Shown here: positions 1 through 9,323 of the stretch, piece after piece | How the letters are laid out: each line of letters starts with the position of its first letter | How positions within the stretch are numbered: the stretch's first letter is position 1 | Origin: Sulfuricurvum sp. PD_MW2 | Lineage (GTDB): Bacteria; Campylobacterota; Campylobacteria; Campylobacterales; Sulfurimonadaceae | Assembly: GCF_002633015.1 (NCBI RefSeq) | Contig: NZ_NSIU01000004.1 | Coordinates: 32,937-96,936 of the forward strand | Reading direction: 5' to 3' | Length of the DNA stretch: 64,000 nt | Made by a program: the position numbers and the translations under genes | The notes under the pieces: model-generated | The model's input: the letters and a program-made list of their open reading frames with translations, nothing else | Database searches by the model: none | Told to the model about the DNA's origin: nothing

Positions 1-1026
1 CAAATCTCCATTGCTTGAAGTATATGAGGTAGCTAAAGTCAATTTGGCTGCTCGATAGTTTATGGAAGTACGCAATGCAAACAATGCAGTATCAACACTC
101 TGATCACTATCATAATTGTTTGTTCTTGGCAAAATGATCGCACCAGCCCCTTTATCATATTGTTTAATATAGCGTCCTCCGAAACCTATAATCGCATCAC
201 CTGCTTCAAAAGCATAGTTGGCTTCTAGTGTCGTTTGATCAACAATATCATTCCAACGCATACCCCATAGCTGTAACTCTAGATTATCAATCGATTTATT
301 TTTGATTCCCCCGATAATAACACCGGGTGCTTCTCCGTGAGTTCCTTTTACCGTAGCGTAGTGGGTACCGTAATACGCAGCGATCTTATCCGGCGTATCT
401 CCTGTATCTGCCATATTTCCAAAATAACTCATGCCGCGTTCTTTGATTCGATCTGCGTAATCGATTTGAATGGTTGTATTTGGCAGATCATTTGAAATGG
501 CTTCGATACCCTCGATAGCGATCGGGATCATTTTTGTGTCATTTGGATTGATATAGGGATTACTCATCAGCATGCGTCCTGCTTTTGCCTTGGTATTTGC
601 AATATCGTATTGGAGATATGCTTGAGCCAAAACGGCATACCCTTGGGCGTACGTTGCTGAAACCGGTGCTCCGCTTGGACGAGTAATATCTCGAGAAAAA
701 AGATCCTTACTGGTGGTTGCACCTGCTCCGTCTGCTGCATCGGTAATGCCTGCTGGATTTTGTGTCGTATACAGACCTGCAGTTGCACTAAAACCATACA
801 ATGGAGCAGTTTTGTAAATCAAACTCCCTCCAACTGCCAGACCGTGAGCATCAGGGGCACCTTTCCCGGTTGTTCCATTGTTCACATCCCAATCCGTGTC
901 GAAGTATTGAGCTCGTAAACGTCCCTCTAGTTTTCCGTCTTTAAAGGCACTTGCCAAATCATCTGCAGCGGTAGCCAGCAGTGCTGTTCCTAAAAGTAAT
1001 GCGGCTGTAACACTGAATTTCGTCAT
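1..1026 (-). CDS. Outer-membrane porin, OprD-like Campylobacterota type (partial, 3' end outside window)
   Basis: The start codon is at 1026 and the frame stays open for 342 codons to the left edge, so the C-terminus is missing. The protein begins with a typical signal peptide (Met-Thr-Lys, a hydrophobic Ala/Leu core, cleavage near Ala20-Ala21). It continues with DLASAFKDGKLEGRLRAQYF, a usual opening for the large outer-membrane porins of Sulfurimonas-like bacteria. The rest alternates polar and aromatic residues as in a beta barrel. It should form a diffusion channel in the outer membrane; the substrate cannot be told. It lies 70 bp downstream of modA on the same strand, and its leader shares a 14-bp element with the modA leader, so a link to molybdate supply is possible but unproven. 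Confidence 0.8.
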   Translation of the reverse strand, partial: MTKFSVTAALLLGTALLATAADDLASAFKDGKLEGRLRAQYFDTDWDVNNGTTGKGAPDAHGLAVGGSLIYKTAPLYGFSATAGLYTTQNPAGITDAADGAGATTSKDLFSRDITRPSGAPVSATYAQGYAVLAQAYLQYDIANTKAKAGRMLMSNPYINPNDTKMIPIAIEGIEAISNDLPNTTIQIDYADRIKERGMSYFGNMADTGDTPDKIAAYYGTHYATVKGTHGEAPGVIIGGIKNKSIDNLELQLWGMRWNDIVDQTTLEANYAFEAGDAIIGFGGRYIKQYDKGAGAIILPRTNNYDSDQSVDTALFALRTSINYRAAKLTLATSYTSSNGDL

Positions 1027-1043
1027 TTTTTATCCTTATTTAT

Positions 1044-1057
1044 ATTTTGATATAACG
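1044..1057 (-). promoter_or_regulatory. 14-bp leader element shared by the porin and modA (copy 1)
   Basis: ATTTTGATATAACG (plus strand) lies about 20 bp before the porin start. An identical 14-mer lies about 20 bp before the modA start at 1871-1884. Its GATATAACG core also occurs in one arm of the palindrome at 1934-1963. It may be a ModE half-site or a shared promoter element. Confidence 0.4.
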
Positions 1058-1077
1058 CTAATTTTGGCTATGTCAGA

Positions 1078-1093
1078 CTCTGCCGAAGCAGAG
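1078..1093 (-). terminator. UUCG-loop hairpin after modA
   Basis: On the minus strand CTCTGC-TTCG-GCAGAG forms a perfect 6-bp stem closed by a UUCG tetraloop. It starts 3 bp after the modA stop codon. No clear T-run follows, so it may be a weak terminator or an RNA-stabilising hairpin between modA and the porin gene. Confidence 0.4.
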
Positions 1094-1096
1094 CCG

Positions 1097-1852
1097 TTAT
1101 CTCTTCGGCAAGCCGTATCCACTTGATTTTAAAATTTCGAGTGCTTTGGGTGATGACATAAAGCGTAGGAATTTTTTGGCGGCGATTTGATTTTCAGGCG
1201 AGCCGTTTTTGAGACCTACCATCGCCTGATCGATCGTGTTGTACGATTTTGGATCGACTTCGACCCACTTACCGACGTTTTTCATCTCTGGGCTTAGGAC
1301 GATCGATTTGGCCATGAATCCGATATCGACTGCTTTGGACGTGACGTAGCTTCCGACCTGAGAGATCGATTCGGCAGTGACGATTTTAGATGCTGCATCA
1401 TCGGCAACTTTATAGTATTTCATCGTATTCATCGCTTCCGTTCCGTAAGGTGCGGTTTTTGGATTGGCGACGGCGATTTTTTTGACGGAGGGATCAGCCA
1501 CAATAGTGATTCCTTTGGAAAGATCGATACCCGTATCGCTCCAGATCACCAACTTGCCGTATGCGTACACTTGTGATGGAGTGGTTGTGAACCCTCCTTG
1601 GGCAAGTTTTGCAGGGAATTCGACATCTGCGGAGAGAAATGCGTCATACGGTGCACCGCTCATGATTTGTTGCGTCAGTTTACCGGAAGCACCGGTGATG
1701 ATTTTGACATCAATTCCGCTCTCTTTGGTAAACTCTTTTGCGATGTCGTTCACCGCATATTTCATATTAGCCGCAGCGGCAACCGTAATCGTTTGAGCGG
1801 CAAGTGCCGAAGCACATGCTAACGAAGCAAGAACAATTTTGAGTAATTTCAT
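1097..1852 (-). CDS. modA: Molybdate ABC transporter, periplasmic binding protein ModA
   Basis: 251 residues, the usual ModA size. Residues 1-19 are a signal peptide, cleaved before QTITVAAAANMK. The family pattern is clear: AAAANM near the mature N-terminus, then TGASGKLTQQI (the serine that contacts the oxyanion), then GAPYDAFLSADVEFP. It binds molybdate or tungstate in the periplasm and passes it to ModB/ModC, which are not in this window and may lie past the left edge. It sits downstream of modE, with a ModE-like palindrome in the 156-bp gap. The start at 1852 has AGGAGA just upstream. Confidence 0.95.
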   Translation of the reverse strand: MKLLKIVLASLACASALAAQTITVAAAANMKYAVNDIAKEFTKESGIDVKIITGASGKLTQQIMSGAPYDAFLSADVEFPAKLAQGGFTTTPSQVYAYGKLVIWSDTGIDLSKGITIVADPSVKKIAVANPKTAPYGTEAMNTMKYYKVADDAASKIVTAESISQVGSYVTSKAVDIGFMAKSIVLSPEMKNVGKWVEVDPKSYNTIDQAMVGLKNGSPENQIAAKKFLRFMSSPKALEILKSSGYGLPKR

Positions 1853-1870
1853 CTAATCTCCTTAGTATCT

Positions 1871-1884
1871 ATTTTGATATAACG
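1871..1884 (-). promoter_or_regulatory. 14-bp leader element shared by the porin and modA (copy 2)
   Basis: The same 14-mer as at 1044-1057, here about 20 bp upstream of the modA start. Distance and orientation relative to the downstream gene are nearly the same in both places. Confidence 0.4.
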
Positions 1885-1933
1885 ATTGATACAAACCAAT
1901 AAATGCAAAAATAGTTCGCGAAAAATACGACAT

Positions 1934-1963
1934 TTTCGTTATGTTTTGTAAGATATAACGAAA
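1934..1963. promoter_or_regulatory. ModE-type operator palindrome upstream of modA
   Basis: Perfect 9-bp arms TTTCGTTAT and ATAACGAAA are separated by 12 bp. The inner CGTTAT-N12-ATAACG layout is like the ModE operator of E. coli modA as I recall it. It lies between modE and modA, about 80 bp before the modA start, where a molybdate-bound ModE dimer would repress the transporter. Confidence 0.65.
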
Positions 1964-2008
1964 TTATAGAGAAAAAGTCTTAAAGTTTGTAGTGAAAATA
2001 AAAATGTG

Positions 2009-2785
2009 TTATAAGCCGATAATAATGTGTTTGGGAGAGATGAGGGCATAAGCATTCATCCCCTCGGAGAGTTTTTTCGTTTCTTTTGGATTCATCAGCG
2101 CGATAATATCGGTAAAAAGATCAAGTGCAAAGGTGATTTCATCGGTTTCTTCTTGAGATTCGATTCGGCTGATCGTCCCTTTGAGACAATTGATTGTCTC
2201 CTCTTTTTTAGAGGGAGCCGAAACGATTGTGACATCGCTGGATTTGATGATGGCATAGAGATCACATCCAATTGTAAGACCCATGTTACGGATCGATTTC
2301 ATCGTAATGATCGACTGGATCGTATGACTGCCGGTCAGTGAAAGGGTGAGGATACCGTTCAATCCTCGCTCTTCGATCGAGAGTAGGGTAGCGGGGAGCT
2401 GATTGCGTGCACTGGTGGTGAGAAAAGTACGGCTCAGGATTCGGGCGAGTCGCTCAGGATCATCTCCCGCTTCGGCGAATCGGTCGATAAACTGGCGATG
2501 CAGTTCTGAAAAGCGGTGAAACGTCGCAATAAGCTCATGCGCGTAGGGGGTAAGCTTCGTTCCTCCACCCCCTTTTCCTCCAGTCAAACGTTCGATGAGA
2601 GGCTGATCAGCAAGTGCATTCATACCGTTGATACGTTCCCATGCAGCTTTGTAGCTCATTTTCATCTCTTTGGCTGCGGCATTGATCGATCCTGTTTTGT
2701 CGATACGCTCCAGCAGCTCAATACGACCGGCACCTAAAAAGCTTTGACCTTCTTTACTAAGCCAAAAACGTCCGTCAATTTGCAT
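2009..2785 (-). CDS. modE: Molybdate-responsive transcriptional regulator ModE
   Basis: 258 residues with the full ModE layout. Residues about 15-85 form the LysR-like winged helix (GRIELLERIDKTGSINAAAK, then KAAWERI and the Gly-rich GGKGGGGTKLT wing). Residues about 125-258 hold two Mop/TOBE molybdate-binding repeats, each with the NxLxG-like and VTI patterns. ModE binds molybdate as a dimer and represses modABC-type genes, so the palindrome at 1934-1963 just downstream is its likely target. Its start overlaps the aroE stop by one base (TAATG), so it may be partly translated with aroE. Confidence 0.93.
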   Translation of the reverse strand: MQIDGRFWLSKEGQSFLGAGRIELLERIDKTGSINAAAKEMKMSYKAAWERINGMNALADQPLIERLTGGKGGGGTKLTPYAHELIATFHRFSELHRQFIDRFAEAGDDPERLARILSRTFLTTSARNQLPATLLSIEERGLNGILTLSLTGSHTIQSIITMKSIRNMGLTIGCDLYAIIKSSDVTIVSAPSKKEETINCLKGTISRIESQEETDEITFALDLFTDIIALMNPKETKKLSEGMNAYALISPKHIIIGL

Positions 2786-3576
2786 TAGAGAGAGAAACTC
2801 TGCTTCATTGCAGATCGGATGTTATCGATGGGAACTTCTCCATCCATAAAGAGATGATTGGCGAGAACTCCTTGCTCCAAAAGCATATCTGAACCGTCTT
2901 TATACGGGAGTCCGCTCACTTTTACTTCACGTAAATAAGGTGTTTCTTTTCCATAAATGACATCGATCGCCCCTTTTGCTTGGGCTAATAGTTCCATTAA
3001 AAGAGGACGTGGAAGAGGAAGTTCATTGTCGCTAAGCCCTGCAGAGGTGGTATTGATGATCAGATCATACGGTCTTGCCGTAAAATCGTCCCAGTCAAAA
3101 CACTCAAGCCCCTCAGATAAAAAGTATTCCAACCGTCCTCGTGATCGGTTTAGGATCGTAGGCGAAATTTCACCGTTACGCAAAGCGATAGCAAGGGCTC
3201 TGGCTGTTCCTCCTGCTCCTAAAATCAGAGCATTTTTAATTTCTCCGAAAGATTGAATTGCTGACATAAAACCATCTGCATCGGTGTTGTATCCGATCAG
3301 TTTCCCTTTTTCCAACACGAGGGTATTGACCGCTTTGATCGCTTTGGCAATACCGCGAACTTCATCGCATTGTGCATAAGCAGCTTCTTTGTGCGGGACG
3401 GTGACATTTGCTCCGGAAAGGGCTTTGGCAAAAAAAACATCTCGAAGTTGTGATCCATCCTGTAGTCGGGTACGACTGTAACATGCGGAGATGTCAAGTG
3501 CTTTGAAGACATAATTGTGCATCAACGGTGAGCGCGAATGGCTGACCGGATCACCGAAGATAGTGAAGTGTTTCAT
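2785..3576 (-). CDS. aroE: Shikimate dehydrogenase
   Basis: 263 residues, normal length. It reduces 3-dehydroshikimate to shikimate with NADPH. The shikimate-binding SHSRSPLMHN motif is at residues 13-22, the catalytic lysine is in NVTVPHKE, and the nucleotide-binding GAGGTARAL follows near residue 120, with NTTSAGL further on. It overlaps trpE by 4 bp (ATGA), which suggests translational coupling. aroE at the end of the fur-lysS-glyA run is also the order in Campylobacter jejuni as I recall it. Confidence 0.95.
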   Translation of the reverse strand: MKHFTIFGDPVSHSRSPLMHNYVFKALDISACYSRTRLQDGSQLRDVFFAKALSGANVTVPHKEAAYAQCDEVRGIAKAIKAVNTLVLEKGKLIGYNTDADGFMSAIQSFGEIKNALILGAGGTARALAIALRNGEISPTILNRSRGRLEYFLSEGLECFDWDDFTARPYDLIINTTSAGLSDNELPLPRPLLMELLAQAKGAIDVIYGKETPYLREVKVSGLPYKDGSDMLLEQGVLANHLFMDGEVPIDNIRSAMKQSFSL

Positions 3577-4985
3577 TTTGAAGGTACCAGATCATCCAAT
3601 GTGCTCATCAAAGCACCGAGTTTATTGGTCACTTCGAGGTATTCGAGTTCGTGAACCGAGTCTGCAACGACACCGGCTCCGGCTTGTAAAACAACGCTAT
3701 CGGGTTTGATAAGAGCGGTACGAATGGTTATAGCGCTGTCCATGTTTCCGTCAAATCCAAAATAACCGATCGTTCCGCTGTAAAATCCCCGCTTTACCCC
3801 CTCAAATTCTGCGATCAGCTCCATCGCACGAATTTTCGGTGCACCTGTCATGGTACCTGCAGTAAATGTAGCGGCGAGAAGATCAAACATATCTTTGTCA
3901 TCAGCGATTTGAGCATGGACATCGGAAACAATATGCATAACATGTGAGTAGCGCTCAACGTGCATCATCTCTTCAACTTTTACGGTTCCTGTTTTCGCAA
4001 CACGTCCGACATCGTTACGTCCTAGATCAATCAGCATGAGATGTTCTGAAAGCTCTTTTGGATCGGAGAGAAGTTCCTCTTCGAGTTCCAAATCGCGTTG
4101 TCGTGTTCCGCCGCGTTTTCGAGTACCTGCAATCGGACGAAGGAGGATATCCCCATCCGTAAGGCGAACCATAACTTCAGGAGAACTGCCGACAATACTG
4201 AAATCCTCATACTCCATCAAATACATATAGGGAGAGGGGTTTTTAAGTCTCAAAATACGGTAAAAACTAAACGGATCAACCTGTGCATGTCGGATATAGC
4301 GGTTGGTCATGAGTATTTGGAAAACATCACCGCTAAGGATCATGTTTTTAGATTGATCGACCATCGAGAAAAATTTCTCTTTGGTAAAAATGAACTCTCC
4401 GCCTTGGTCATTGTGTATCGGTTTGAGAGGAGTGTAGGTATATGGAGATTTGAGCGTAGTTTCGATCTCTTCAAAACGCTCACTCATTGCGTCTTGAGTC
4501 GTAAGCATGGTAATCGTTGCGGTCTTATGGGAGACGACCAAAGTGAGTTTCGGTAGGATCAAATCCATATCGGGGATATTGGTTTGATCGACGAGATGAC
4601 TCATCGATTCTTCAAGAACATGCTCAAAAACCTGTACCATATCGTATCCGATATAGCCGATAAAACCGTCGATATAGCCCACTTTTAGTTCGCGAGCACG
4701 TTCACGATAGGCTTTGTGATCAAGTGCCGCATAGTATTTTTTTAAAAATTCAAAAGGGGAGATATCGAGCGTTTTGCTTTGAGCTGTTGAATTGATATAG
4801 GTGGTTTGCTTTTGATTGTAAATCAGTCTCTCGCGCGCACCGATAACGATAATAGTGTAATTACCGTCGCTGTTTCCAGCACTTTCGAATAAGAAGCTGA
4901 CTTCATTAGGGAAAAGGCTTTTTGCCTTTTCGTATACGGCTATAGGGGCAAATTGGTCAAGAGAAAAATGGCGTGAAGAGATCAC
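3573..4985 (-). CDS. trpE: Anthranilate synthase component I
   Basis: A chorismate-using enzyme that makes anthranilate with a TrpG glutaminase, the first step of tryptophan synthesis. The C-terminal half has all family signatures: PIAGTRKRGG, LMLIDLGRNDVGRV, and TGAPKIRAMELI. LFESAGNSDGNY near the N-terminus corresponds to the LLES tryptophan feedback site, which favours TrpE over PabB. The frame opens at 5060, but that would overlap the SPOR gene by 65 bp. I prefer GTG at 4985, with AAGGGG four bases upstream, giving 470 residues. No trp partner lies nearby, so it seems to have joined the aroE operon on its own. Confidence 0.92.
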   Translation of the reverse strand: MISSRHFSLDQFAPIAVYEKAKSLFPNEVSFLFESAGNSDGNYTIIVIGARERLIYNQKQTTYINSTAQSKTLDISPFEFLKKYYAALDHKAYRERARELKVGYIDGFIGYIGYDMVQVFEHVLEESMSHLVDQTNIPDMDLILPKLTLVVSHKTATITMLTTQDAMSERFEEIETTLKSPYTYTPLKPIHNDQGGEFIFTKEKFFSMVDQSKNMILSGDVFQILMTNRYIRHAQVDPFSFYRILRLKNPSPYMYLMEYEDFSIVGSSPEVMVRLTDGDILLRPIAGTRKRGGTRQRDLELEEELLSDPKELSEHLMLIDLGRNDVGRVAKTGTVKVEEMMHVERYSHVMHIVSDVHAQIADDKDMFDLLAATFTAGTMTGAPKIRAMELIAEFEGVKRGFYSGTIGYFGFDGNMDSAITIRTALIKPDSVVLQAGAGVVADSVHELEYLEVTNKLGALMSTLDDLVPSK

Positions 4986-4995
4986 ATTACCCCTT

Positions 4996-5943
4996 TTATT
5001 TTTGCGCCGGAGTAGGATAAGCACCCGACTCGATATTGCGTTTGACATTACCGAGTACATCTTGTGCCGCTTTTTTGCCTTGGAACGGTCCGACCATTAC
5101 TTTGGTTGTTGCTCCTGCTGGGACGGTAGTGTATTTGAGACCACTGGCATTGAGGCGATCAAACAATGCTTTATTCGGCTCTTTGCTAAATGAACCGACT
5201 TGGATATACCATACCCCTGAATCTTCTGATTTTGCGGCTGTTTTAGGCGCTGATGCATCCGCAGAAGCAGGTTTGGCTGCTGAATCGACAGTCGCTTTTT
5301 CTGCTGCTTTAGGGGCAGATGTTTCGGTTGCAGGTTTTGCAGCCACTTTTTTAGGTTCTACTTCTTTTTTTGCCTCAGTCGGCTTTGTTGTTTTAATAGT
5401 CGGTGTATTGACGACCGTTTTTTCTGTTTTCGGAGCACTAACAACAGCCGGTTTTGCAGTCATTTTCGTTGGTGCAGTGGCAGGTGTAGGAGCAGATGCA
5501 GGAACCGAAACAGCTTTTGGCTGTGGTGCTGGAACGCTTTGCGGTGCAGGTACAACCGGAGCACTTTGAACAACATGTTCTTGTGCCGGAGTATTTTGCA
5601 TTGATTCTTGTTTAATTTTTTGAGCAATTTTTCCTAAATCTTGTTGTGCTGAAGGTGCTGCAGGAACTTCGGCGGCTGTAGTAGCATTACCTTCACCTTC
5701 TTGGATCACTTTTACAGGCTCAAAGAGAGGATCATCGACAATTTCTTTCGGAGAAGTCGGTGTAGGAGGAACAGCAGCAACCGGTGGTTGTACCTCAGAT
5801 TGTGTCTTGAGTGAATTCATAATCACCAAAACAATGATTAGTATCAGTGTCAAAGCAGCAATCGCCAAAAGCAATTTCTTGCTATTGGAGTTTGATCCGC
5901 CTTTGCTGAGGATGATGTCGTTAAGTTCGTTTTTTTCTTCCAT
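4996..5943 (-). CDS. SPOR-domain membrane protein
   Basis: 315 residues. A short cytoplasmic N-terminus is followed by one membrane helix at about 24-43 (LLLAIAALTLILIIVLVIM). A long linker rich in Pro, Ala and Lys comes next (about 50-240), and a SPOR domain closes it (about 243-312, starting WYIQVGSFSKEPNK and ending near GPFQGKKAAQDVL). SPOR domains bind denuded glycan strands at the division septum, so the protein probably works in cell division or wall remodelling at the inner membrane. It corresponds in position to a SPOR protein beside aroE in Campylobacter. The repetitive linker gives long antisense open frames that I treat as shadows. Confidence 0.85.
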   Translation of the reverse strand: MEEKNELNDIILSKGGSNSNSKKLLLAIAALTLILIIVLVIMNSLKTQSEVQPPVAAVPPTPTSPKEIVDDPLFEPVKVIQEGEGNATTAAEVPAAPSAQQDLGKIAQKIKQESMQNTPAQEHVVQSAPVVPAPQSVPAPQPKAVSVPASAPTPATAPTKMTAKPAVVSAPKTEKTVVNTPTIKTTKPTEAKKEVEPKKVAAKPATETSAPKAAEKATVDSAAKPASADASAPKTAAKSEDSGVWYIQVGSFSKEPNKALFDRLNASGLKYTTVPAGATTKVMVGPFQGKKAAQDVLGNVKRNIESGAYPTPAQK

Positions 5944-5985
5944 AAAAGTACCGTTCCTTATGCGTAGTGATAGTCTTTTCGAGTG

Positions 5986-6534
5986 TTACATATGCTTCGA
6001 CCACGAAGCTCCACGCTCTTTTGCGTATACTTCGTAGGGAAGGTTGAGAATGTTGTACTCCATCGGCAAATCGAGTGTCGGAAACATTCTCCACTGTTTT
6101 GGTTGTTTTGCAGCCAATTTCATCGAAATCATTTTACCCAGTTGGTTGGCTTCTTGTAAAGTTGTATGTCCTTTATGGATATATACATGCAGATGCCCAG
6201 GTGTCTTCGTTTCGAAAGCGGTAAAATTGATAAATCCCTCTTCTCTAAGCAATAATTGTGCCTTATGGTAAAAGCGCTGAGGATCGGTACCGTTATAGTC
6301 GATGACGATATTTTCAACTTTATCAAACTTATTGATCAAAGAGTGAGCTATTGTGATTTGTTTTTTAAGATGCTGATCGATAATCGCTTGTGTCATTGTT
6401 TTATCGATCCGCTCGTATTTGTTAAAAAAAGTACGCCCTTTGAAATCGATTTTGTCAACAACAGTATCATGCTTCAGCCAGTAATGGTCTGAAATCATTT
6501 TTATCAGCTTCATATCCATCGATGTCATGGGCAA
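5986..6534 (-). CDS. DUF1882-family conserved protein
   Basis: 182 residues, soluble, no signal peptide. Sequence and position directly downstream of glyA fit the Campylobacterota DUF1882 family, whose function is unknown. The middle section (IVIDYNGTDPQRFYHKAQLL, then TPGHLHVYIHKGHT) has a strand-rich pattern somewhat like nucleotidyl-transfer palm folds such as archaeo-eukaryotic primases, but I see no full catalytic set and do not claim the activity. It starts 6 bp after the glyA stop, so it is cotranscribed. The start at 6534 could be any of three nearby Met codons. Confidence 0.75.
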   Translation of the reverse strand: MPMTSMDMKLIKMISDHYWLKHDTVVDKIDFKGRTFFNKYERIDKTMTQAIIDQHLKKQITIAHSLINKFDKVENIVIDYNGTDPQRFYHKAQLLLREEGFINFTAFETKTPGHLHVYIHKGHTTLQEANQLGKMISMKLAAKQPKQWRMFPTLDLPMEYNILNLPYEVYAKERGASWSKHM

Positions 6535-6540
6535 TACCTT

Positions 6541-7788
6541 TTAATATGTCGATTGTTTATAAATAACGAAATTTTTAGCAAGCGCTTTTAGCTCTTCTTT
6601 TATCGCTGCTTGTTTTGATTCATTTTCAATATCATCCAAAACATCGGCAATTTTGTTGGCAATAAATTCGAACTCTTTTTCTTTCATACCGCGTGATGTC
6701 AACGCAGGGCTTCCGATACGTACACCTGAAGTAACGAACGGTGAACGGGTTTCTCCCGGTACGGTATTTTTATTGACGGTGATTCCGGCACGTCCAAGAG
6801 CAGCATCGGCATCTTTTCCGCTGAACGGTTTATTCAAAAATGAGACGAGAACAAGGTGATTGTCCGTTCCACCGCTGACGATGTCGTATCCCCGAGCCAT
6901 TAATACTTTAGCAAGTACCGCTGCATTTGCTTTGACTTGTGCCGCGTACACTTTCCACTCAGCAGAGAGATTGTATTTGAACCCCACCGCTTTTGCTGCG
7001 ATGACATGAACCAAAGGTCCGCCTTGTAATGCAGGGAAAATCGCAGAATTGATTTTTTTTGCGATCTCTTCATCATTGGTCATGATCATACCGCCGCGTG
7101 GTCCTGCAAGGGTTTTATGGGTTGTTGTCGTAACAACATCGGCATATGGGAACGGGCTAGGGTGCTCACCTGCACAAACAAGTCCGGCGATGTGTGCGAT
7201 ATCGGCAAAAAGGATCGCTCCGACGGCATCGGCGATTTCACGGAATTTTTTGAAATCGATTTCACGAGCGTACGCTGAAGCACCGCAAACAATGATTTTT
7301 GGTTGAACGATCTTTGCGATATCCATAACACGCTCATAGTTGATACGCCCATCAAGCTCTACACCATAGGAAAAACTATGATAGTTTTTACCCGAAAAAC
7401 TTACTTTTGAACCGTGCGTCAAATGTCCGCCGTGGCTGAGATCCATCCCTAAAAGTTTGTCTCCGGCTTGTAGCAATGCTGCATAAACAGCACCGTTTGC
7501 TGATGAACCTGAATGCGGTTGAACATTAGCAAACTTACATCCAAAGAGCTCACATGCACGATCGATTGCTAGTTGCTCTACGCCATCAGCATATTCACAT
7601 CCGCCATAGTAGCGTTTTGCCGGATACCCTTCTGCGTATTTGTTGGTAAATACGGAACCCATGGCTTCCATAACGGCAGGTAGGGTGAAGTTTTCGGATG
7701 CAATCATTTCTAAATGATCGGTTTGACGTTCGAGCTCTTGCTCACATAGGGTATAAATTTCGTTATCGAATTCTTTGAGGAAACTCAT
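6541..7788 (-). CDS. glyA: Serine hydroxymethyltransferase
   Basis: 415 residues, full length. It is a PLP enzyme that interconverts serine plus tetrahydrofolate with glycine plus methylene-tetrahydrofolate. The PLP lysine lies in [18 protein letters not shown] (about residue 227). The N-terminal [10 protein letters not shown] and [16 protein letters not shown] signatures and the C-terminal [15 protein letters not shown] are all present. Its start overlaps the lysS stop by 4 bp. The lysS-glyA pair is conserved in Campylobacterota. Confidence 0.98.
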   Translation of the reverse strand: MSFLKEFDNEIYTLCEQELERQTDHLEMIASENFTLPAVMEAMGSVFTNKYAEGYPAKRYYGGCEYADGVEQLAIDRACELFGCKFANVQPHSGSSANGAVYAALLQAGDKLLGMDLSHGGHLTHGSKVSFSGKNYHSFSYGVELDGRINYERVMDIAKIVQPKIIVCGASAYAREIDFKKFREIADAVGAILFADIAHIAGLVCAGEHPSPFPYADVVTTTTHKTLAGPRGGMIMTNDEEIAKKINSAIFPALQGGPLVHVIAAKAVGFKYNLSAEWKVYAAQVKANAAVLAKVLMARGYDIVSGGTDNHLVLVSFLNKPFSGKDADAALGRAGITVNKNTVPGETRSPFVTSGVRIGSPALTSRGMKEKEFEFIANKIADVLDDIENESKQAAIKEELKALAKNFVIYKQSTY

Positions 7789-9302
7789 TCTTCTTCTCCA
7801 TTGTGGTTTTGATTGTGGTGTAAAGGTTTCATTGCCGGGAAAAGCAATACATCCCGGATTGAGTGTTGATTGGTCAGCATCATGACAAGGCGATCGATTC
7901 CGATTCCTTGACCTGCTGTGGGTGCCATACCGTAGCTGAGTGCCGTGACAAAATCTTCGTCCATTTCATGAGCTTCATCATCGCCCGAATCTTTTGCGGC
8001 CATTTGTCCTTCGAAACGCTCTAACTGATCGACTGGGTCGTTGAGCTCGCTAAACGCATTGGCAATTTCACGTCCTGCGATAAAGAGTTCAAAGCGATCG
8101 GTCAACTCAGGACGCTCGTCATTACGGCGTGCAAGCGGAGAAATTTCGACCGGATAGTGGGTAATGAAAGTCGGATTGATCAGTTTGGCTTCAACGAACT
8201 CATCAAAGAGTTCTCCTTGAAGCTGACCTAGATTCATCGATGCATTCGCTTCAAGATTTTTAGATTTTAAAAATGCCAAGATGGCCTCTTTGTCATTGAC
8301 AATCTCTTCGGGAACTCCACCGATGACACTGAGGCTTTTAACGAGTTCGATTTCAGTGAATTTATCAAAATCGACTTCCAAATCACCATAAGGGAGACGT
8401 TTTGGAAGGTCAAGATGATCAAAAAGGTACTCAAAATACTCTTTTGTGATCGCAATCAGGTCTTTATAGGTTTTATACGCCCAGTAAAATTCGATAGAAG
8501 TAAACTCAGGATTATGGGTAGCGTCCATCCCCTCGTTACGGAAATTACGGTTAATTTCAAAGACGGCTTCAAATCCGCCGACGATGAGGCGTTTGAGATA
8601 AAGCTCCGGAGCAATACGCAAATAACGATCAATTCCCAACGCATTATGGTGGGTGACGAATGGTTTCGCGTTTGCACCGCCGGCGATAGGATGCATCATC
8701 GGTGTTTCAACTTCGAGAAACCCTTTGTCTTCAAAAAATCGACGTGTAAGACTGATCACTTTGGAACGGATATGGAAAGTTTTTCGTACTTCGGAATTCA
8801 TGATCAAATCCAGATAGCGCTGACGATAACGCATCTCTTTGTCTTGAATACCATGAAATTTTTCAGGGAGTGGAGAGATTGCTTTGGTCAAAATTTTCAC
8901 ATTATCGGCATGCAAAGAGAGTTCCCCGTGTTGAGTGACGAACGGGTAGCCGCTAACTTCGATGATATCTCCTACTTCGATCAGTTTTTTGAAAACATCG
9001 TTGTAAAAATTTTCGCTTAAATTGTCGCGTGCAACATAAATTTGGAGCATTCCGCTCTCATCTTCGATTTTGATGAAACTTGCTTTTCCCATTAAACGGT
9101 AGAGTTTGATACGTCCCGCAACCGTGTAATGGCGATTTTCATCCCGTTTTTCCTCTTTTTGAAAAAGGTCGGAGTTTACGTTATGAAATTTATCAATGGT
9201 CGTGTTACGTTCAGAATGGTTTGCATACGGATCGATCCCGAGTGCTCTTAATGCACCCGCTTTTTCGATCCGCTGTTGTACGTACTGGTTTTCAAATGCC
9301 AA
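7785..9302 (-). CDS. lysS: Lysyl-tRNA synthetase, class II
   Basis: 505 residues. The N-terminal OB fold binds the anticodon (about 60-150, [19 protein letters not shown]). The catalytic domain has motif 2, [18 protein letters not shown], and motif 3, [14 protein letters not shown]. It charges tRNA-Lys. It lies 21 bp downstream of fur and overlaps glyA by 4 bp, in a tight operon. No truncation or odd residue was seen. Confidence 0.98.
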   Translation of the reverse strand: MAFENQYVQQRIEKAGALRALGIDPYANHSERNTTIDKFHNVNSDLFQKEEKRDENRHYTVAGRIKLYRLMGKASFIKIEDESGMLQIYVARDNLSENFYNDVFKKLIEVGDIIEVSGYPFVTQHGELSLHADNVKILTKAISPLPEKFHGIQDKEMRYRQRYLDLIMNSEVRKTFHIRSKVISLTRRFFEDKGFLEVETPMMHPIAGGANAKPFVTHHNALGIDRYLRIAPELYLKRLIVGGFEAVFEINRNFRNEGMDATHNPEFTSIEFYWAYKTYKDLIAITKEYFEYLFDHLDLPKRLPYGDLEVDFDKFTEIELVKSLSVIGGVPEEIVNDKEAILAFLKSKNLEANASMNLGQLQGELFDEFVEAKLINPTFITHYPVEISPLARRNDERPELTDRFELFIAGREIANAFSELNDPVDQLERFEGQMAAKDSGDDEAHEMDEDFVTALSYGMAPTAGQGIGIDRLVMMLTNQHSIRDVLLFPAMKPLHHNQNHNGEEE

Positions 9303-9323
9303 TGGTATTCCTTTTATCGATAG

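Noticed and set aside
4986-5060. 25-codon N-terminal extension of trpE
   Set aside because: It overlaps the SPOR gene and has no ribosome site; GTG 4985 has AAGGGG at good spacing.
5036-5569. 177-codon plus-strand open frame opposite the SPOR gene
   Set aside because: It is a shadow of the Pro/Ala/Lys-rich linker, with repetitive Val/Ala/Gly composition and no ribosome site.
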